Assembly (NCBI GenBank): GCA_013824085.1
Contig: PNNF01000002.1
Location: forward strand, 62,001 to 126,000
DNA length: 64,000 bases
Direction: 5' to 3'
Source: Chlorobiaceae bacterium
Lineage (GTDB): Bacteria > Bacteroidota > Ignavibacteria > Ignavibacteriales > Ignavibacteriaceae
A program made the translations under genes and the position numbers. Positions 31,720 to 41,480 of the stretch are shown here, piece by piece. The notes under the pieces are model-generated. The model made no database searches and was not told where the DNA came from. It worked only from the letters and a program-made list of their open reading frames with translations. Every line of letters begins with the position of its first letter. The first letter of the stretch is position 1.

Positions 31720-34700
31720 ATGAAAAACTTTTTTGCATCTTTTATTTTAGTAATTTTTTGTTTGGGTAGTTTATCTGCCCAAACTTTTTTTAAAAACTCC
31801 CCACAAAATTTGTCGCTACAAACTGTGAACATCGATACAGTAAAAATATTGGCTGTGATGGTTCAATATCAAAAAGATAATGATGTTACCACAGTAGGCA
31901 ACGGTCAGTTCGATTCAATTTATACAAAAGAATATGGCGACTCGATTATTGATCCGCTTCCACACAATCGACAATATTTTGAAGCTCATCTAGAATTTGC
32001 AAAAAATTATTATAGAAAAGTTTCCAACAATAAAGTTGTTGTTTCTTATCTTGTTCTTGACTCAGTCTTTACACTTTCAAAACAAATGAGAAATTATTCG
32101 CCTCCAATAAAATCAAATGATTTCTCTTTGATGGGTGAAATGACAAAGGAGACATGGCAATTAGTAGAATCAAAATATCCGAACTTAAGATTTTCTGATT
32201 TTAATAAATTTGTAATTTTTCATGCGGGAGTTGGAAGAGACGTAACTCTGCCGGGTAGCTTAGGAAATGAGAGAGATATTCCATCTGTCTTTTTGAGTCT
32301 AAGTTCTTTGAGAAATATTTATGGACCTACATTTGCGGGATTTCCTGTGCAGAATGGAAATTTCAATATTACAAACTCTGCAATCTTGCCACAAACTCAG
32401 AATAGGGAAGTGAGTTCTTTTGCGGGAACTTATCTTTTAGAATTAACAATTAATGGATTGATAGTTTCAGGTATCGGTAGTTTTTTAGGATTGCCTGATC
32501 TGTTCGACACCAAGACAGGTTTAACTGCTATTGGAAGATTAGGATTGATGGATGGGCAAGCTATATTTGCTTACAACGGACTTTTTCCTCCAGCACCTTC
32601 AGCGTGGGAGCGAATCTTTTTAGGTTGGGAAATTCCAAAAGTATTGTCTCCTAATGATACGGGTGTTGTAAGTTTAGCTGTTAGAAATAAAACTCTTCCA
32701 CTTGAATCATCAATAATAAAAATTCCAATTTCATCGAGCGAATATTTTTTGATTGAGAATAGGCAAAGAGATGCTAACGGTGATAAAGCAAATATTACGA
32801 TGTGGGTGAATGGGAGAATCATTCAAAGAAATTTTCAAAAAGATACGACAGGTTTTTATAGTTTCGATATTGACTCACTTCAAGGCGTGGTTATTGATGT
32901 AGATGAATTTGATTGGGCTTTACCCGGAAGTGGAATTTTAATCTGGCACATTGATGAAAATATTATTAATCAAAATTTATTGACAAATAAAGTTAATGCA
33001 GATATTAATAATCGCGGAATAAAACTTATTGAAGCTGATGGAATAAAAGATATCGGTGTAAAATTTAGAACAATATTTGGCGATGAGTTAGTCGGTGAAG
33101 GTACGCAAGAAGATTTTTGGTATAGAGGGAATGAAGCAGATTTATTTAAGAATGTTTTGGATGATGAGTCAAGACCAAATTCAAATTCAAATTCTGGAGC
33201 GAGAAGTTTAATTTCATTGAAGAATTTTTCTGAGAATTCAAATAGGATGACATTTAATTTTTCTGTAGGTAATGAATCGCTTGCTCTGCTTAGTTCAACT
33301 CAACTTCCCAATTTTGTAAAAGCTGCAAATGTTTCTTCAGCTAATCATCCTTCAAACAATAGTTACTACATTACTGATGAAATTAATTCTAAAGTGTATC
33401 AATTAAATCAGGGTGGCACAATTGTTAACACCTTTGATTTATCAGGGCAAAAACCACTTTCATTTTCTTCGGAAAATTTACTAGGTGAAATTGTAAACTA
33501 TTTGATTGGTTCGAAGAATAACAGAATTCAAATGTTTGCAAGAAAAGTTTCTGGATTATCAACAAGTTTTTTTGACGCAGCAAGTCGAGTTACAACTTCA
33601 CCAATAATTACAAGTCAGAACGTTGATTCAACAAATTTTATTGTTGGTTTAGAAAATGGAGAAATTTTAAAATTTACTATTACAAGAGCTCGTGACACAG
33701 TTTTGGCTGCAAGAGGACTTCTAAAAAATATTTCTTCGGAAGTAAATTTTATTAATTATAACCAAAATTATTATTCAGTAGTTTCTCAAAACAAAATTTT
33801 TGGCTCAGACAATTCTACAATAACCTTACCGAATAATATTATTCAATCAGCATTAACAGTGGATGCTGAGAATAATTTTGTAACAGTTGTTTTGGATAGT
33901 GAAGGAAAAATTTATTGCATTTCTGATGGTAAAATATTTTCAGAATTCAGAGTTGGAAAGAAAGATGAAGTTTCAACATTTTCGATTGCAGATATTCGAG
34001 CAGATGGAAACAATTATATCATCTACAATAAATTGAATAACATTGAAGCGAAAAATTTGAGTGGAGTTAATGCAGATAACTTTCCATACACTTATTTTGG
34101 TAATGCTAATTTTATTGGTCAACCATTAGTTGGAAATATACTTAGCGGCTCGAACAATAAAATTATTTCTACTACTGATGATGGGCAAGTTTATGTGATT
34201 GATCCACAAAATGGAAAAAGCATCGCTCCATTTCCGATCTCTTCAAGTAAGATTATTCCAAATACTTTGATGATAACAAATAATTCTAACACAGGAAAGA
34301 AGACACTTTCAGCAGTTACACAAGAAAACTTTTTTTCTATTTGGGATTTGAAAAAATTATCTTCAGTAAGTTGGAGTGAGAGATTAGGAAATCAATTTAA
34401 TAATTCGTTCATTCCAAAAGCAACTGGAAGAATATCGCAACTTGAGTTTTTCCCGCAAGCTCTAACATACAATTGGCCTAATCCAGTCTATGAAAATAAA
34501 ACTTATATCAGATATTTTGTTTCCGAAGATTCAAAAATTGATATTAAAATTTTTGATATAACTGGAAACCTTATTCATCAAATGAATGCAAATGCAATTG
34601 GCGGAATGGATAATGAATCTGTTTGGGATGTATCGAATGTCCAAAGTGGAGTTTATCTAACGAGAGTTGAAGCCGTTGCAAATTCAGGCGAGAAAAAATC

Positions 34701-34731
34701 TCACATAATTAAAATTGCTGTAATCAAATAA
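31720..34731 (+). CDS. secreted M6-like pseudoprotease with T9SS sorting domain
   Basis: A 1003-residue protein with a signal peptide (FFASFILVIFCLGSLSAQ). Its first ~420 residues follow the M6 (immune-inhibitor-A) peptidase pattern: LGLPDLFD (256-263), then GRLGLMDGQA and PSAWERIFLGW. In active members HExxH precedes GLPDLYD. Here the equivalent residues are S250-G251-x2-S254 (SGIGSFLGLPD), so both zinc histidines and the catalytic glutamate are missing. A propeller-like region (about 530-890) follows. The C-terminus (NWPNPVYENKTYIRYF, IKIFDITGNLI, SGVYLTRVEA) is a T9SS type A sorting domain. It starts 5 bp after porV. It is probably exported by T9SS and acts by binding and not by proteolysis. 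Confidence 0.82.
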   Translation: MKNFFASFILVIFCLGSLSAQTFFKNSPQNLSLQTVNIDTVKILAVMVQYQKDNDVTTVGNGQFDSIYTKEYGDSIIDPLPHNRQYFEAHLEFAKNYYRKVSNNKVVVSYLVLDSVFTLSKQMRNYSPPIKSNDFSLMGEMTKETWQLVESKYPNLRFSDFNKFVIFHAGVGRDVTLPGSLGNERDIPSVFLSLSSLRNIYGPTFAGFPVQNGNFNITNSAILPQTQNREVSSFAGTYLLELTINGLIVSGIGSFLGLPDLFDTKTGLTAIGRLGLMDGQAIFAYNGLFPPAPSAWERIFLGWEIPKVLSPNDTGVVSLAVRNKTLPLESSIIKIPISSSEYFLIENRQRDANGDKANITMWVNGRIIQRNFQKDTTGFYSFDIDSLQGVVIDVDEFDWALPGSGILIWHIDENIINQNLLTNKVNADINNRGIKLIEADGIKDIGVKFRTIFGDELVGEGTQEDFWYRGNEADLFKNVLDDESRPNSNSNSGARSLISLKNFSENSNRMTFNFSVGNESLALLSSTQLPNFVKAANVSSANHPSNNSYYITDEINSKVYQLNQGGTIVNTFDLSGQKPLSFSSENLLGEIVNYLIGSKNNRIQMFARKVSGLSTSFFDAASRVTTSPIITSQNVDSTNFIVGLENGEILKFTITRARDTVLAARGLLKNISSEVNFINYNQNYYSVVSQNKIFGSDNSTITLPNNIIQSALTVDAENNFVTVVLDSEGKIYCISDGKIFSEFRVGKKDEVSTFSIADIRADGNNYIIYNKLNNIEAKNLSGVNADNFPYTYFGNANFIGQPLVGNILSGSNNKIISTTDDGQVYVIDPQNGKSIAPFPISSSKIIPNTLMITNNSNTGKKTLSAVTQENFFSIWDLKKLSSVSWSERLGNQFNNSFIPKATGRISQLEFFPQALTYNWPNPVYENKTYIRYFVSEDSKIDIKIFDITGNLIHQMNANAIGGMDNESVWDVSNVQSGVYLTRVEAVANSGEKKSHIIKIAVIK

Positions 34732-34757
34732 GTTTTTAGTATATCGAAAAATCCTAA

Positions 34758-37700
34758 ATGAAAAAAATATTTTTGTTCGCTTTTATTTTAGTTAACGCTA
34801 ATCTCTATTCACAGTTCACTGATTTTCATCCTGAATTTAATTGGTACACGATTAAAGGGAAAAATATTGAAGTTCATTTTCATGCAGAAGCAGAGCGAAC
34901 CGCGAGAATAGTGGCTAAAATTGCTGAAGAAGTTTGGGCACCAATCACATCACTTTATCAATATGAACCAGAAACTGTGCATTACGTTATAAAAGATATC
35001 GATGATTACTCGAACGGAGCTGCATTTTTCTTTGACAATAAAATTGAAATATGGACGAGTGCACTTGATTTCGATTTACGTGGAACGCACAATTGGCTGC
35101 GTAATGTTATTACACACGAGTTCACGCATATGGTGCAAATACAAGCGTCGTTAAAGATGTCACGCCGAGTTCCCGCTTTCTATCTGCAATGGCTTAATTA
35201 TGAAGATGAACGAAGACCCGATATTCTCTATGGATTTCCGAATTTCATAATGTCATATCCAATTCCCGGAATTAATATGCCCGCGTGGTTTGCAGAAGGA
35301 ACTGCACAATACATGAGACCTGAGTTTGATTATGATAATTGGGATTCGCATCGAGATATGATTTTGAGAAGTTATGTGCTTGATGGAAATATGTTGACTT
35401 GGAATCAAATGGGAGTTTTCGGAAAAAGTAGTTTGGGGAATGAATCTGTTTATAATTCTGGATTTGCTTTAACACGTTACATCGCACAAAAATATGGTGA
35501 ACCTAAGTTAAGAGAAATTACAAAAGCTCTCGGAAACAAGTTTAATTTTACAATTGACGCGGCTTTTGAAGATGTGCTTGGAAAAGATGGAAATCAAATT
35601 TATGATGAATGGAAATTATTTTTAACAAAATCGTATTCGGATAGAATTTCTGAAGTAAAAGAAAATTTAGTTGTTGGTGATACTATTGCAAATATTGGCT
35701 TCGGCAATTTCTATCCAACATTTTCTGCTGATGGAAAAAAGGCAATTTATCTTTCAAATAAAACTGCAGACTATTTTGGATTAACTTCTCTTTTTATTTT
35801 GGACTTAGAAACTAAAAAAGAAAAATTAATTGTTACGGGAGTTAGATCAACTTTTAGTTTTATTTCGAATACTAACAAAATTATTTACGCAAAACTTTCT
35901 GACAAAAATAAAAATAGTTATAACATTCACGATTTATATGTTTATGACATCGATTTAGAAAAAGAGACTCGCCTAACTTTTGGTATGCGTGCCAACAGTC
36001 CAAATGTCTCAAAGAGTGGAGACAAAATTATTTTTCTTTTTCAACGGGATGGAACTGCAAATTTAGGAATGGTTGATATCGATGGAAAAAATTTTTTGCA
36101 ACTAACTTTTTTCCAAAATGGAGAACAAGTTTACAATCCAAAATTTTCTAGTGACGATAGTTTTATAGTCTTTGATTATTCATATCATCACACAAGAGAT
36201 GTTGCAAAAATAAAAACTGATGGAAGTGGTTTTGAATTTATTATTCAAGAAGGAAGTGATGACAGAAATCCAATTATTGATTTTAATGGAGAATTAATTT
36301 TTTCTTCAGACAGAACGGGAATTTTTAATCTTTACAGAAAAAATCTTTCGTCAGGAAAAATAACTCAACTTTCAAATGTTATCGGTGGTGCATTCATGCC
36401 TTCAATCGATAGCGTTGGAAATATTTTGTATGCGGGTTATACTTCAACTGGTTACAAAATATTTAAGATAAATGCTGAAACTCAGAGTCGTGTAATTGAT
36501 GGAAATGATTACGTCTGGCTTGCAAATCCACCACTCGAACAAAATAATTTGAACGGAGATATGCAGAATTTCAATATCAAAGAGTTACGATTTTTTAATG
36601 ATAAAGAAGTTCCAAATGTTGCGAAACAAGAATACGATGGTGTTTTTACAAAAATGAGTTTCTTTCCATTTTTAAGATTCGACAATTATAACACTTCAAA
36701 TAAAGTTTTAGATAAGATGAAACCGGGTTTATATTTAACTTCATCTGATATTCTTAATAGATACTCGCTCTTTGCAGGAGCGTCAATAAATGCAAGGTTA
36801 GAACGTGATCTCTTTTTTATGTTCGAGTATAAAGAAAAACTTCCAATACTTTTTAGCTTAGGATTAAAGCCCGACTTAGCTTTAGAAATTTTTAATATCT
36901 CAAGAAAAGCTGATGTCGATATTTTAATTGAAGAGTTTAGTCCGATTCAAACTGATGTTACTTACAGTTTATTTGAAGTTGCACTCTCAGCAAAGCACAG
37001 ATTATTTAGTAGAAATCATAATATTGAATTTAGATATAGTTACAGTTCATACACAGCAACGTTGGGAAGTTTTGTTTTTCCCGGAACGACATCGCTTTAT
37101 CCAGCATTTAGTGATAAATATTTCATCGGAAATAATTTTCAAATTAAATATGATTATCAATTCCAATATCCATATAAGCATTCCGAAATTAATCCGATCC
37201 AAACTGCAGTTGAACTAAAATATAATCATGAGTTGAATAAATATAATCCAGATGGTAGTTACTCGCTTGAAGAGGGAATTTTAGTTCCTGAGTATAAAGA
37301 TTATTCACTTCACAGATTTGAATTGAACACGAAATATGGATTTCAAACTTTTGATAATCACTCATTAACAACAAGACTACGAGTAGGCACAATTCTTGGT
37401 CCAACCGTTCCAGACTTTTTTGATTTTTATGTTGCAGGATTAATTGGAATAAAAGCTTATCCGTTTTATTCGATGAGTGGTAATGAAGCTTTGTGGTTAA
37501 ATTTAACTTATCGTTTTCCTCTCATAACAAATATTGATGCGAGATTCGGACACCTTTATCTCGATAAAATCTTTTTATCAGTTTTTGGTGATGTTGCAAA
37601 TGCGTGGAATGGAAAAGAAGTAAAGCTAAATCAATTTAAGCGAGGAGCAGGAGCAGAATTAAGATTTGCACTCAATTCATTTTATCTTTTCCCAACATCT

Positions 37701-37823
37701 GTTTTCGTGAATGCTTCTTATGGCTTTGATAAGTTTGATAGAACTACAAGAAGAGATGAAGTTGTTTCTTATGGCGGAGAGTGGAAATTTTACGGTGGAA
37801 TTTTATTTGGTTTTGATATTTAA
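34758..37823 (+). CDS. envelope protein with metalloprotease, TolB-like propeller and beta-barrel domains
   Basis: A 1021-residue protein with a signal peptide (KIFLFAFILVNANLYSQ). Residues about 20-290 form a gluzincin peptidase with HEFTH (H120, E121, H124) and WFAEGTAQY giving the third ligand E180. About residues 310-590 are TolB/PD40-type blades (YPTFSADGKKAIYLS, NPKFSSDDSFIVFD). The last ~350 residues alternate like an outer-membrane barrel and end like surface-antigen/BamA C-termini (GFDKFDRT, GILFGFDI). The annotation Tol biopolymer transporter is sometimes given to such proteins on the propeller alone. It lies 26 bp after the M6-like gene. All active-site residues are intact here, in contrast to its neighbour. 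Confidence 0.82.
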   Translation: MKKIFLFAFILVNANLYSQFTDFHPEFNWYTIKGKNIEVHFHAEAERTARIVAKIAEEVWAPITSLYQYEPETVHYVIKDIDDYSNGAAFFFDNKIEIWTSALDFDLRGTHNWLRNVITHEFTHMVQIQASLKMSRRVPAFYLQWLNYEDERRPDILYGFPNFIMSYPIPGINMPAWFAEGTAQYMRPEFDYDNWDSHRDMILRSYVLDGNMLTWNQMGVFGKSSLGNESVYNSGFALTRYIAQKYGEPKLREITKALGNKFNFTIDAAFEDVLGKDGNQIYDEWKLFLTKSYSDRISEVKENLVVGDTIANIGFGNFYPTFSADGKKAIYLSNKTADYFGLTSLFILDLETKKEKLIVTGVRSTFSFISNTNKIIYAKLSDKNKNSYNIHDLYVYDIDLEKETRLTFGMRANSPNVSKSGDKIIFLFQRDGTANLGMVDIDGKNFLQLTFFQNGEQVYNPKFSSDDSFIVFDYSYHHTRDVAKIKTDGSGFEFIIQEGSDDRNPIIDFNGELIFSSDRTGIFNLYRKNLSSGKITQLSNVIGGAFMPSIDSVGNILYAGYTSTGYKIFKINAETQSRVIDGNDYVWLANPPLEQNNLNGDMQNFNIKELRFFNDKEVPNVAKQEYDGVFTKMSFFPFLRFDNYNTSNKVLDKMKPGLYLTSSDILNRYSLFAGASINARLERDLFFMFEYKEKLPILFSLGLKPDLALEIFNISRKADVDILIEEFSPIQTDVTYSLFEVALSAKHRLFSRNHNIEFRYSYSSYTATLGSFVFPGTTSLYPAFSDKYFIGNNFQIKYDYQFQYPYKHSEINPIQTAVELKYNHELNKYNPDGSYSLEEGILVPEYKDYSLHRFELNTKYGFQTFDNHSLTTRLRVGTILGPTVPDFFDFYVAGLIGIKAYPFYSMSGNEALWLNLTYRFPLITNIDARFGHLYLDKIFLSVFGDVANAWNGKEVKLNQFKRGAGAELRFALNSFYLFPTSVFVNASYGFDKFDRTTRRDEVVSYGGEWKFYGGILFGFDI

Positions 37824-37837
37824 TCGAAGGTAACAAA

Positions 37838-38728
37838 ATGTTAAAAAATATTTTTTTCTTTTTCTTATTTAGCACTGTGATATTTTCACAAGAATTAAAT
37901 GATGAAATTAAACTTGTGGGATCGCTTTCGACTGATTCTAAAATTTTATCAAAATCATTTCAGAATACTCAGGTTAATTATGAAATTAGTTTTGAACAGC
38001 AAAAAAAAATTAACCCAATGTTCGCGGGCTTGTTGTCATTGATTGTTCCGGGTGCGGGAGATATTTATGTTGGAAATTATTGGCGTGGTGTTGCTTTCTT
38101 AGCAATTGAAGCAGCTACTATTTCTGTTGCGTTGATTTATGAAAATAAAGGTGACGATAAAACTACTGAGTTTCAAAATTATGCAGACCAAAATTGGAGC
38201 GTTGTGCGTTACGCAAAATTTCTTAACGAACATGTTTCAGGAAGTCGCATTCCAATTAGCGTTGATGAAAATTTAGCACCTTGGCTCAGAGTAAATTGGG
38301 ATAGCTTAAATGCAGTCGAGTCAAAAACCAGAATTCACGGAGCAAGCTTTTCGCACAAACTTCATCCTCACGGCGAGCAACAATATTATGAATTGATTGG
38401 AAAGTATCATCAGTATCAATTTGGTTGGAGCACTTATCCATTAGATGCAAATGGAGTTCCCGTTGACAATCCAAATTACTTAGCTACAATTCCGCAGCAG
38501 ATGAGAGACTATGCAGCTCAACGAGGCAATGCGAATAGCTATTATAATGTTGCATCTAAGGCAATCATCGGAATTTATGTAAATCATTTTCTTAGTTCAA
38601 TTTCAGCAATTTTATCTGCGGCAGCATTTAATAAAAATTTAGCGTTAAATTTACAACTTGAAAGACGTGATATTACGCTTTATGAATCAACTTATTCTCC
38701 AAAATTTTCTTTGAAGTATGCTTTTTAA
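37838..38728 (+). CDS. membrane protein, DUF5683-like
   Basis: A 296-residue protein with a signal peptide (FFFFLFSTVIFSQ), then NPMFAGLLSLIVPGAGDIYVG and NYWRGVAFLAIEA. This Gly/Pro turn between two hydrophobic segments is typical of DUF5683 and related TM2-like proteins. A large polar insert (about 115-235) follows, then another hydrophobic pair (IIGIYVNHFLSSISAILSAAAF). Function is unknown. It is 14 bp after the protease-barrel gene and closes the porU-porV run. A small hairpin follows its stop. Confidence 0.7.
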   Translation: MLKNIFFFFLFSTVIFSQELNDEIKLVGSLSTDSKILSKSFQNTQVNYEISFEQQKKINPMFAGLLSLIVPGAGDIYVGNYWRGVAFLAIEAATISVALIYENKGDDKTTEFQNYADQNWSVVRYAKFLNEHVSGSRIPISVDENLAPWLRVNWDSLNAVESKTRIHGASFSHKLHPHGEQQYYELIGKYHQYQFGWSTYPLDANGVPVDNPNYLATIPQQMRDYAAQRGNANSYYNVASKAIIGIYVNHFLSSISAILSAAAFNKNLALNLQLERRDITLYESTYSPKFSLKYAF

Positions 38729-38733
38729 AAAAT

Positions 38734-38749
38734 AGTTGAGAAATCAACT
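38734..38749 (+). terminator. weak hairpin after the porU operon
   Basis: AGTTGA (38734-38739), a GAAA tetraloop and TCAACT (38744-38749) form a perfect 6-bp stem five bases after the stop codon. Only a broken T tract (TTTTATT) follows some bases later. It may end or attenuate transcription before der. Confidence 0.35.
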
Positions 38750-38817
38750 CAGCATTTTATTCAAGATTTTGGGGGTAAGAATTTTTTTCTTTTTCGATTA
38801 AACTTATTTTAGAAGAT

Positions 38818-40128
38818 ATGAAAACTCCATTAGTAGTAATTGTTGGCAGACCCAACGTAGGAAAATCCACTTTGTTCAATAGACTTATTGGACACAAAGA
38901 AGCAATAGTAGATGATCAATCAGGTGTTACAAGAGATCGGAACTATGGCGAAGCAGATTGGAACAATAAAAAATATCGATTGATCGATACAGGTGGTTAT
39001 GTTCCAAACTCAAAAGAACTTTTTGAAACCGCTATTCGAGAGCAAGTTGATCTTGCAATTGAAGAAGCGGATGTAATTTTATTTGTCGTCGATAGCCGCG
39101 CGGGGATTACTCCAGTTGATGTTGCGATTGCAAAAAAACTTCGCAACTCAAATAAAAAATTTTTTCTCTTGGCGAATAAAATTGACTCGCACAACACTGA
39201 CCAATTAGTTTATGAATTTCACTCGCTTGGTGTTGGTGAGCCTTTCGCAGTCTCTGGAATGGTTGGGAGAGGACTTGGAGATTTTCTTGATCTGTTAACA
39301 GGAGAATTTCCCGAGATAACTAATTATGATGAAGATAAGAGATTGAAAATCGCAATCGTTGGAAGACCAAATGTTGGAAAATCTTCTTTGACTAATGCGT
39401 TACTTGGTTATGACAGAAGCATCGTTACTGATATTCCCGGAACTACTCGTGACAGTGTTGATTCGGTCTTGAGATATCACGGCGAAGAAATAATTCTGAT
39501 TGACACTGCAGGGTTGAGAAAAAAAAGTAAGATTGATGGTGGAATAGAATTTTATTCTACTGTAAGAACGTTGAGAGCAATAGGTGAATGCGATGTTGCA
39601 ATAATTCTGCTCGATTCAATTTTAGGTCTTGAAAATCAAGATCAAAAAATTATTGATGAAGCTGTTCAAAGAAGGAAGGGAATTATTCTTGCAGTAAACA
39701 AGTGGGATTTAGTTGATAAAGATACTCACACTGCAAAAATTTATACTGATCAATTAAATTCTAAATTGGGAAATTTAGATTATCTCCCAATAACTTTTGT
39801 TTCCGCTTTAACTAAACAAAGAATTTTTAAATTGATAGAACAAGCTAAAGAGATTGAGGCTGAACGAAAGAAAAGAATTCCAACGAGCGAGCTGAATGAA
39901 TTTCTACAAGAAGAAATTTCTAAACTTCCTCCGCCTTCAACACACACAGGAAGAGAAGTAAAAATAAAATATATGACTCAAGTTGGAGAAAAATATCCTG
40001 TGTTTTTATTTTTTACAAATTATCCAAAATCAGTTAATGATAATTATAAACGCTATCTCGAAAAAGCAATTCGAAAAAGATTTGGTTACTTCGGAGTTCC
40101 TTTTACAATGAGCTTTAAGGAAAAATGA
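38818..40128 (+). CDS. der: ribosome-assembly GTPase Der (EngA)
   Basis: Der is an essential GTPase with two tandem G domains that helps mature the 50S subunit. The 436 residues show two complete sets: GRPNVGKST, DTGGY and NKID in the first, and GRPNVGKSS, DTAGLR and NKWD in the second. A KH-like C-terminal domain follows (KIKYMTQVGEKYPVFLFF, YKRYLEKAIRKRFGYFGVP). Length is normal. It starts after a 89-bp gap and overlaps the next gene by four bases (ATGA). Confidence 0.98.
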   Translation: MKTPLVVIVGRPNVGKSTLFNRLIGHKEAIVDDQSGVTRDRNYGEADWNNKKYRLIDTGGYVPNSKELFETAIREQVDLAIEEADVILFVVDSRAGITPVDVAIAKKLRNSNKKFFLLANKIDSHNTDQLVYEFHSLGVGEPFAVSGMVGRGLGDFLDLLTGEFPEITNYDEDKRLKIAIVGRPNVGKSSLTNALLGYDRSIVTDIPGTTRDSVDSVLRYHGEEIILIDTAGLRKKSKIDGGIEFYSTVRTLRAIGECDVAIILLDSILGLENQDQKIIDEAVQRRKGIILAVNKWDLVDKDTHTAKIYTDQLNSKLGNLDYLPITFVSALTKQRIFKLIEQAKEIEAERKKRIPTSELNEFLQEEISKLPPPSTHTGREVKIKYMTQVGEKYPVFLFFTNYPKSVNDNYKRYLEKAIRKRFGYFGVPFTMSFKEK

Positions 40129-41480
40129 TTAGCAATGAGAAAATAATTGTAGTTGGAGGTAATGCTGCTGGATGCGCTGCTGCAGCCAAAGCTAAACGTG
40201 TTAATCCTAATGCTGTCGTTACTTTGTTTGAAGCCTCTCAGTTTATTTCTACCGGAACTTGCGAAATCCCTTATGTACTTTCAGGATTAATTGACGATTA
40301 CAAAAAAATAATTTTTTTCGATGAAGTGAAATTTAAAGAAGAAAAAAATGTCAATGTTTATACTTCACACTTGGTCGAATCTATTGATAAAAAAAATAAA
40401 AATGTTTTAGTAAGAAATTTATCTACTGATGTTCGTTACAATTTTAGTTATGATAAAATTATTTTAGCCACAGGGTCAGTAGCCAACAGAATTTCTGCAA
40501 TAAATAATTATCAAAATGTTTTTACACTCAAGAATGTAAATGATTTATTAGGCGTTCAAAATTTTATTAAAAATAATAAGAGCAAAAGAGCGTTAGTAAT
40601 TGGAGCGGGATACATTGGGATTGAAATTTCTGAAGCTTTGAATTTGCTTGGATTGGAAGTAACTCTCATTGATAAAGAAAAAAATCCACTTCCAAATAGC
40701 GAAATAGAAATTCAGTTAATAGTTAAGCAGATATTGAATGCTAAGTCTATTGAGTTTTTTCAATGTGAAGACTTTCCTCGATTTATTTCGTCTGATAATA
40801 AAATAAATTCTTTCATAATTGATGGACGAAAAAAAGAATTTGATATTGTAATTCAATCTTTAGGGTTTTCCCCAAACATTCAATTAGGAATACAAAGTAA
40901 ACTCGAGCTTGATAATAATGGAGCGATTAAAGTAAATCAGAAATTACAAACATCGTGCACTAATATTTTTGCAGCGGGAGATTTAATTTCTGTAATAGAA
41001 TTTCGGACGAATAAACAAATTTATTTACCGCTCGCTTCATTGGCGCATAGTTACGGGCACATTGCAGGCGAAAATGCTGCTGGTGGAAATGTTTACGCAA
41101 AACCAATCGTGAAAAATATTTCGCTAAAAATATTTAATAAATTTTTTACCTCTGTTGGATTAACTTCAGATGAAGCAGCAAAGCATAAAATAAATTTCAA
41201 TTCTGTTGAAGAGATTTCCTCGAACTTAGTTAAAGTCATGCCGAATTCAACATCTGTTTACGGAAAATTAATTTTTGAAAAAAGATGTGGAAAAATTATC
41301 GGAGCAAGTTTTTTTGGCGATAAAGAAGTAAGTGGTTATTCAGATCTTATTTCGGCCTTAATAAAACTGCGTGGTACTGTCGATAACTTATCTGAAATAG
41401 ATTATAATTACACTCCACCACTTTCACCATTTTTAAATATTTTATCCGGGTTAGGAAGAAAAGCGAGAAAGATAAAATGA
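40125..41480 (+). CDS. FAD-dependent pyridine nucleotide-disulfide oxidoreductase, CoA-disulfide reductase-like
   Basis: A 451-residue flavoprotein with an FAD-binding start (IIVVGGNAAGCAAAAKAKR) and a single active-site cysteine C46 in STGTCEIPYVLSG. That corresponds to the C-x-(L/I)PY site of CoA-disulfide reductase/NADH oxidase. An NAD(P)-binding block (ALVIGAGYIGIEISEALN), the second FAD motif (CTNIFAAGDLI) and a dimerisation domain (VKVMPNSTSVYGKLIFEKR...IIGASFFGDKEV) follow. It probably reduces a thiol disulfide, a persulfide or oxygen at the expense of NAD(P)H. The exact substrate cannot be told. It overlaps der and upp by four bases each, so all three are co-translated. Confidence 0.87.
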   Translation: MISNEKIIVVGGNAAGCAAAAKAKRVNPNAVVTLFEASQFISTGTCEIPYVLSGLIDDYKKIIFFDEVKFKEEKNVNVYTSHLVESIDKKNKNVLVRNLSTDVRYNFSYDKIILATGSVANRISAINNYQNVFTLKNVNDLLGVQNFIKNNKSKRALVIGAGYIGIEISEALNLLGLEVTLIDKEKNPLPNSEIEIQLIVKQILNAKSIEFFQCEDFPRFISSDNKINSFIIDGRKKEFDIVIQSLGFSPNIQLGIQSKLELDNNGAIKVNQKLQTSCTNIFAAGDLISVIEFRTNKQIYLPLASLAHSYGHIAGENAAGGNVYAKPIVKNISLKIFNKFFTSVGLTSDEAAKHKINFNSVEEISSNLVKVMPNSTSVYGKLIFEKRCGKIIGASFFGDKEVSGYSDLISALIKLRGTVDNLSEIDYNYTPPLSPFLNILSGLGRKARKIK

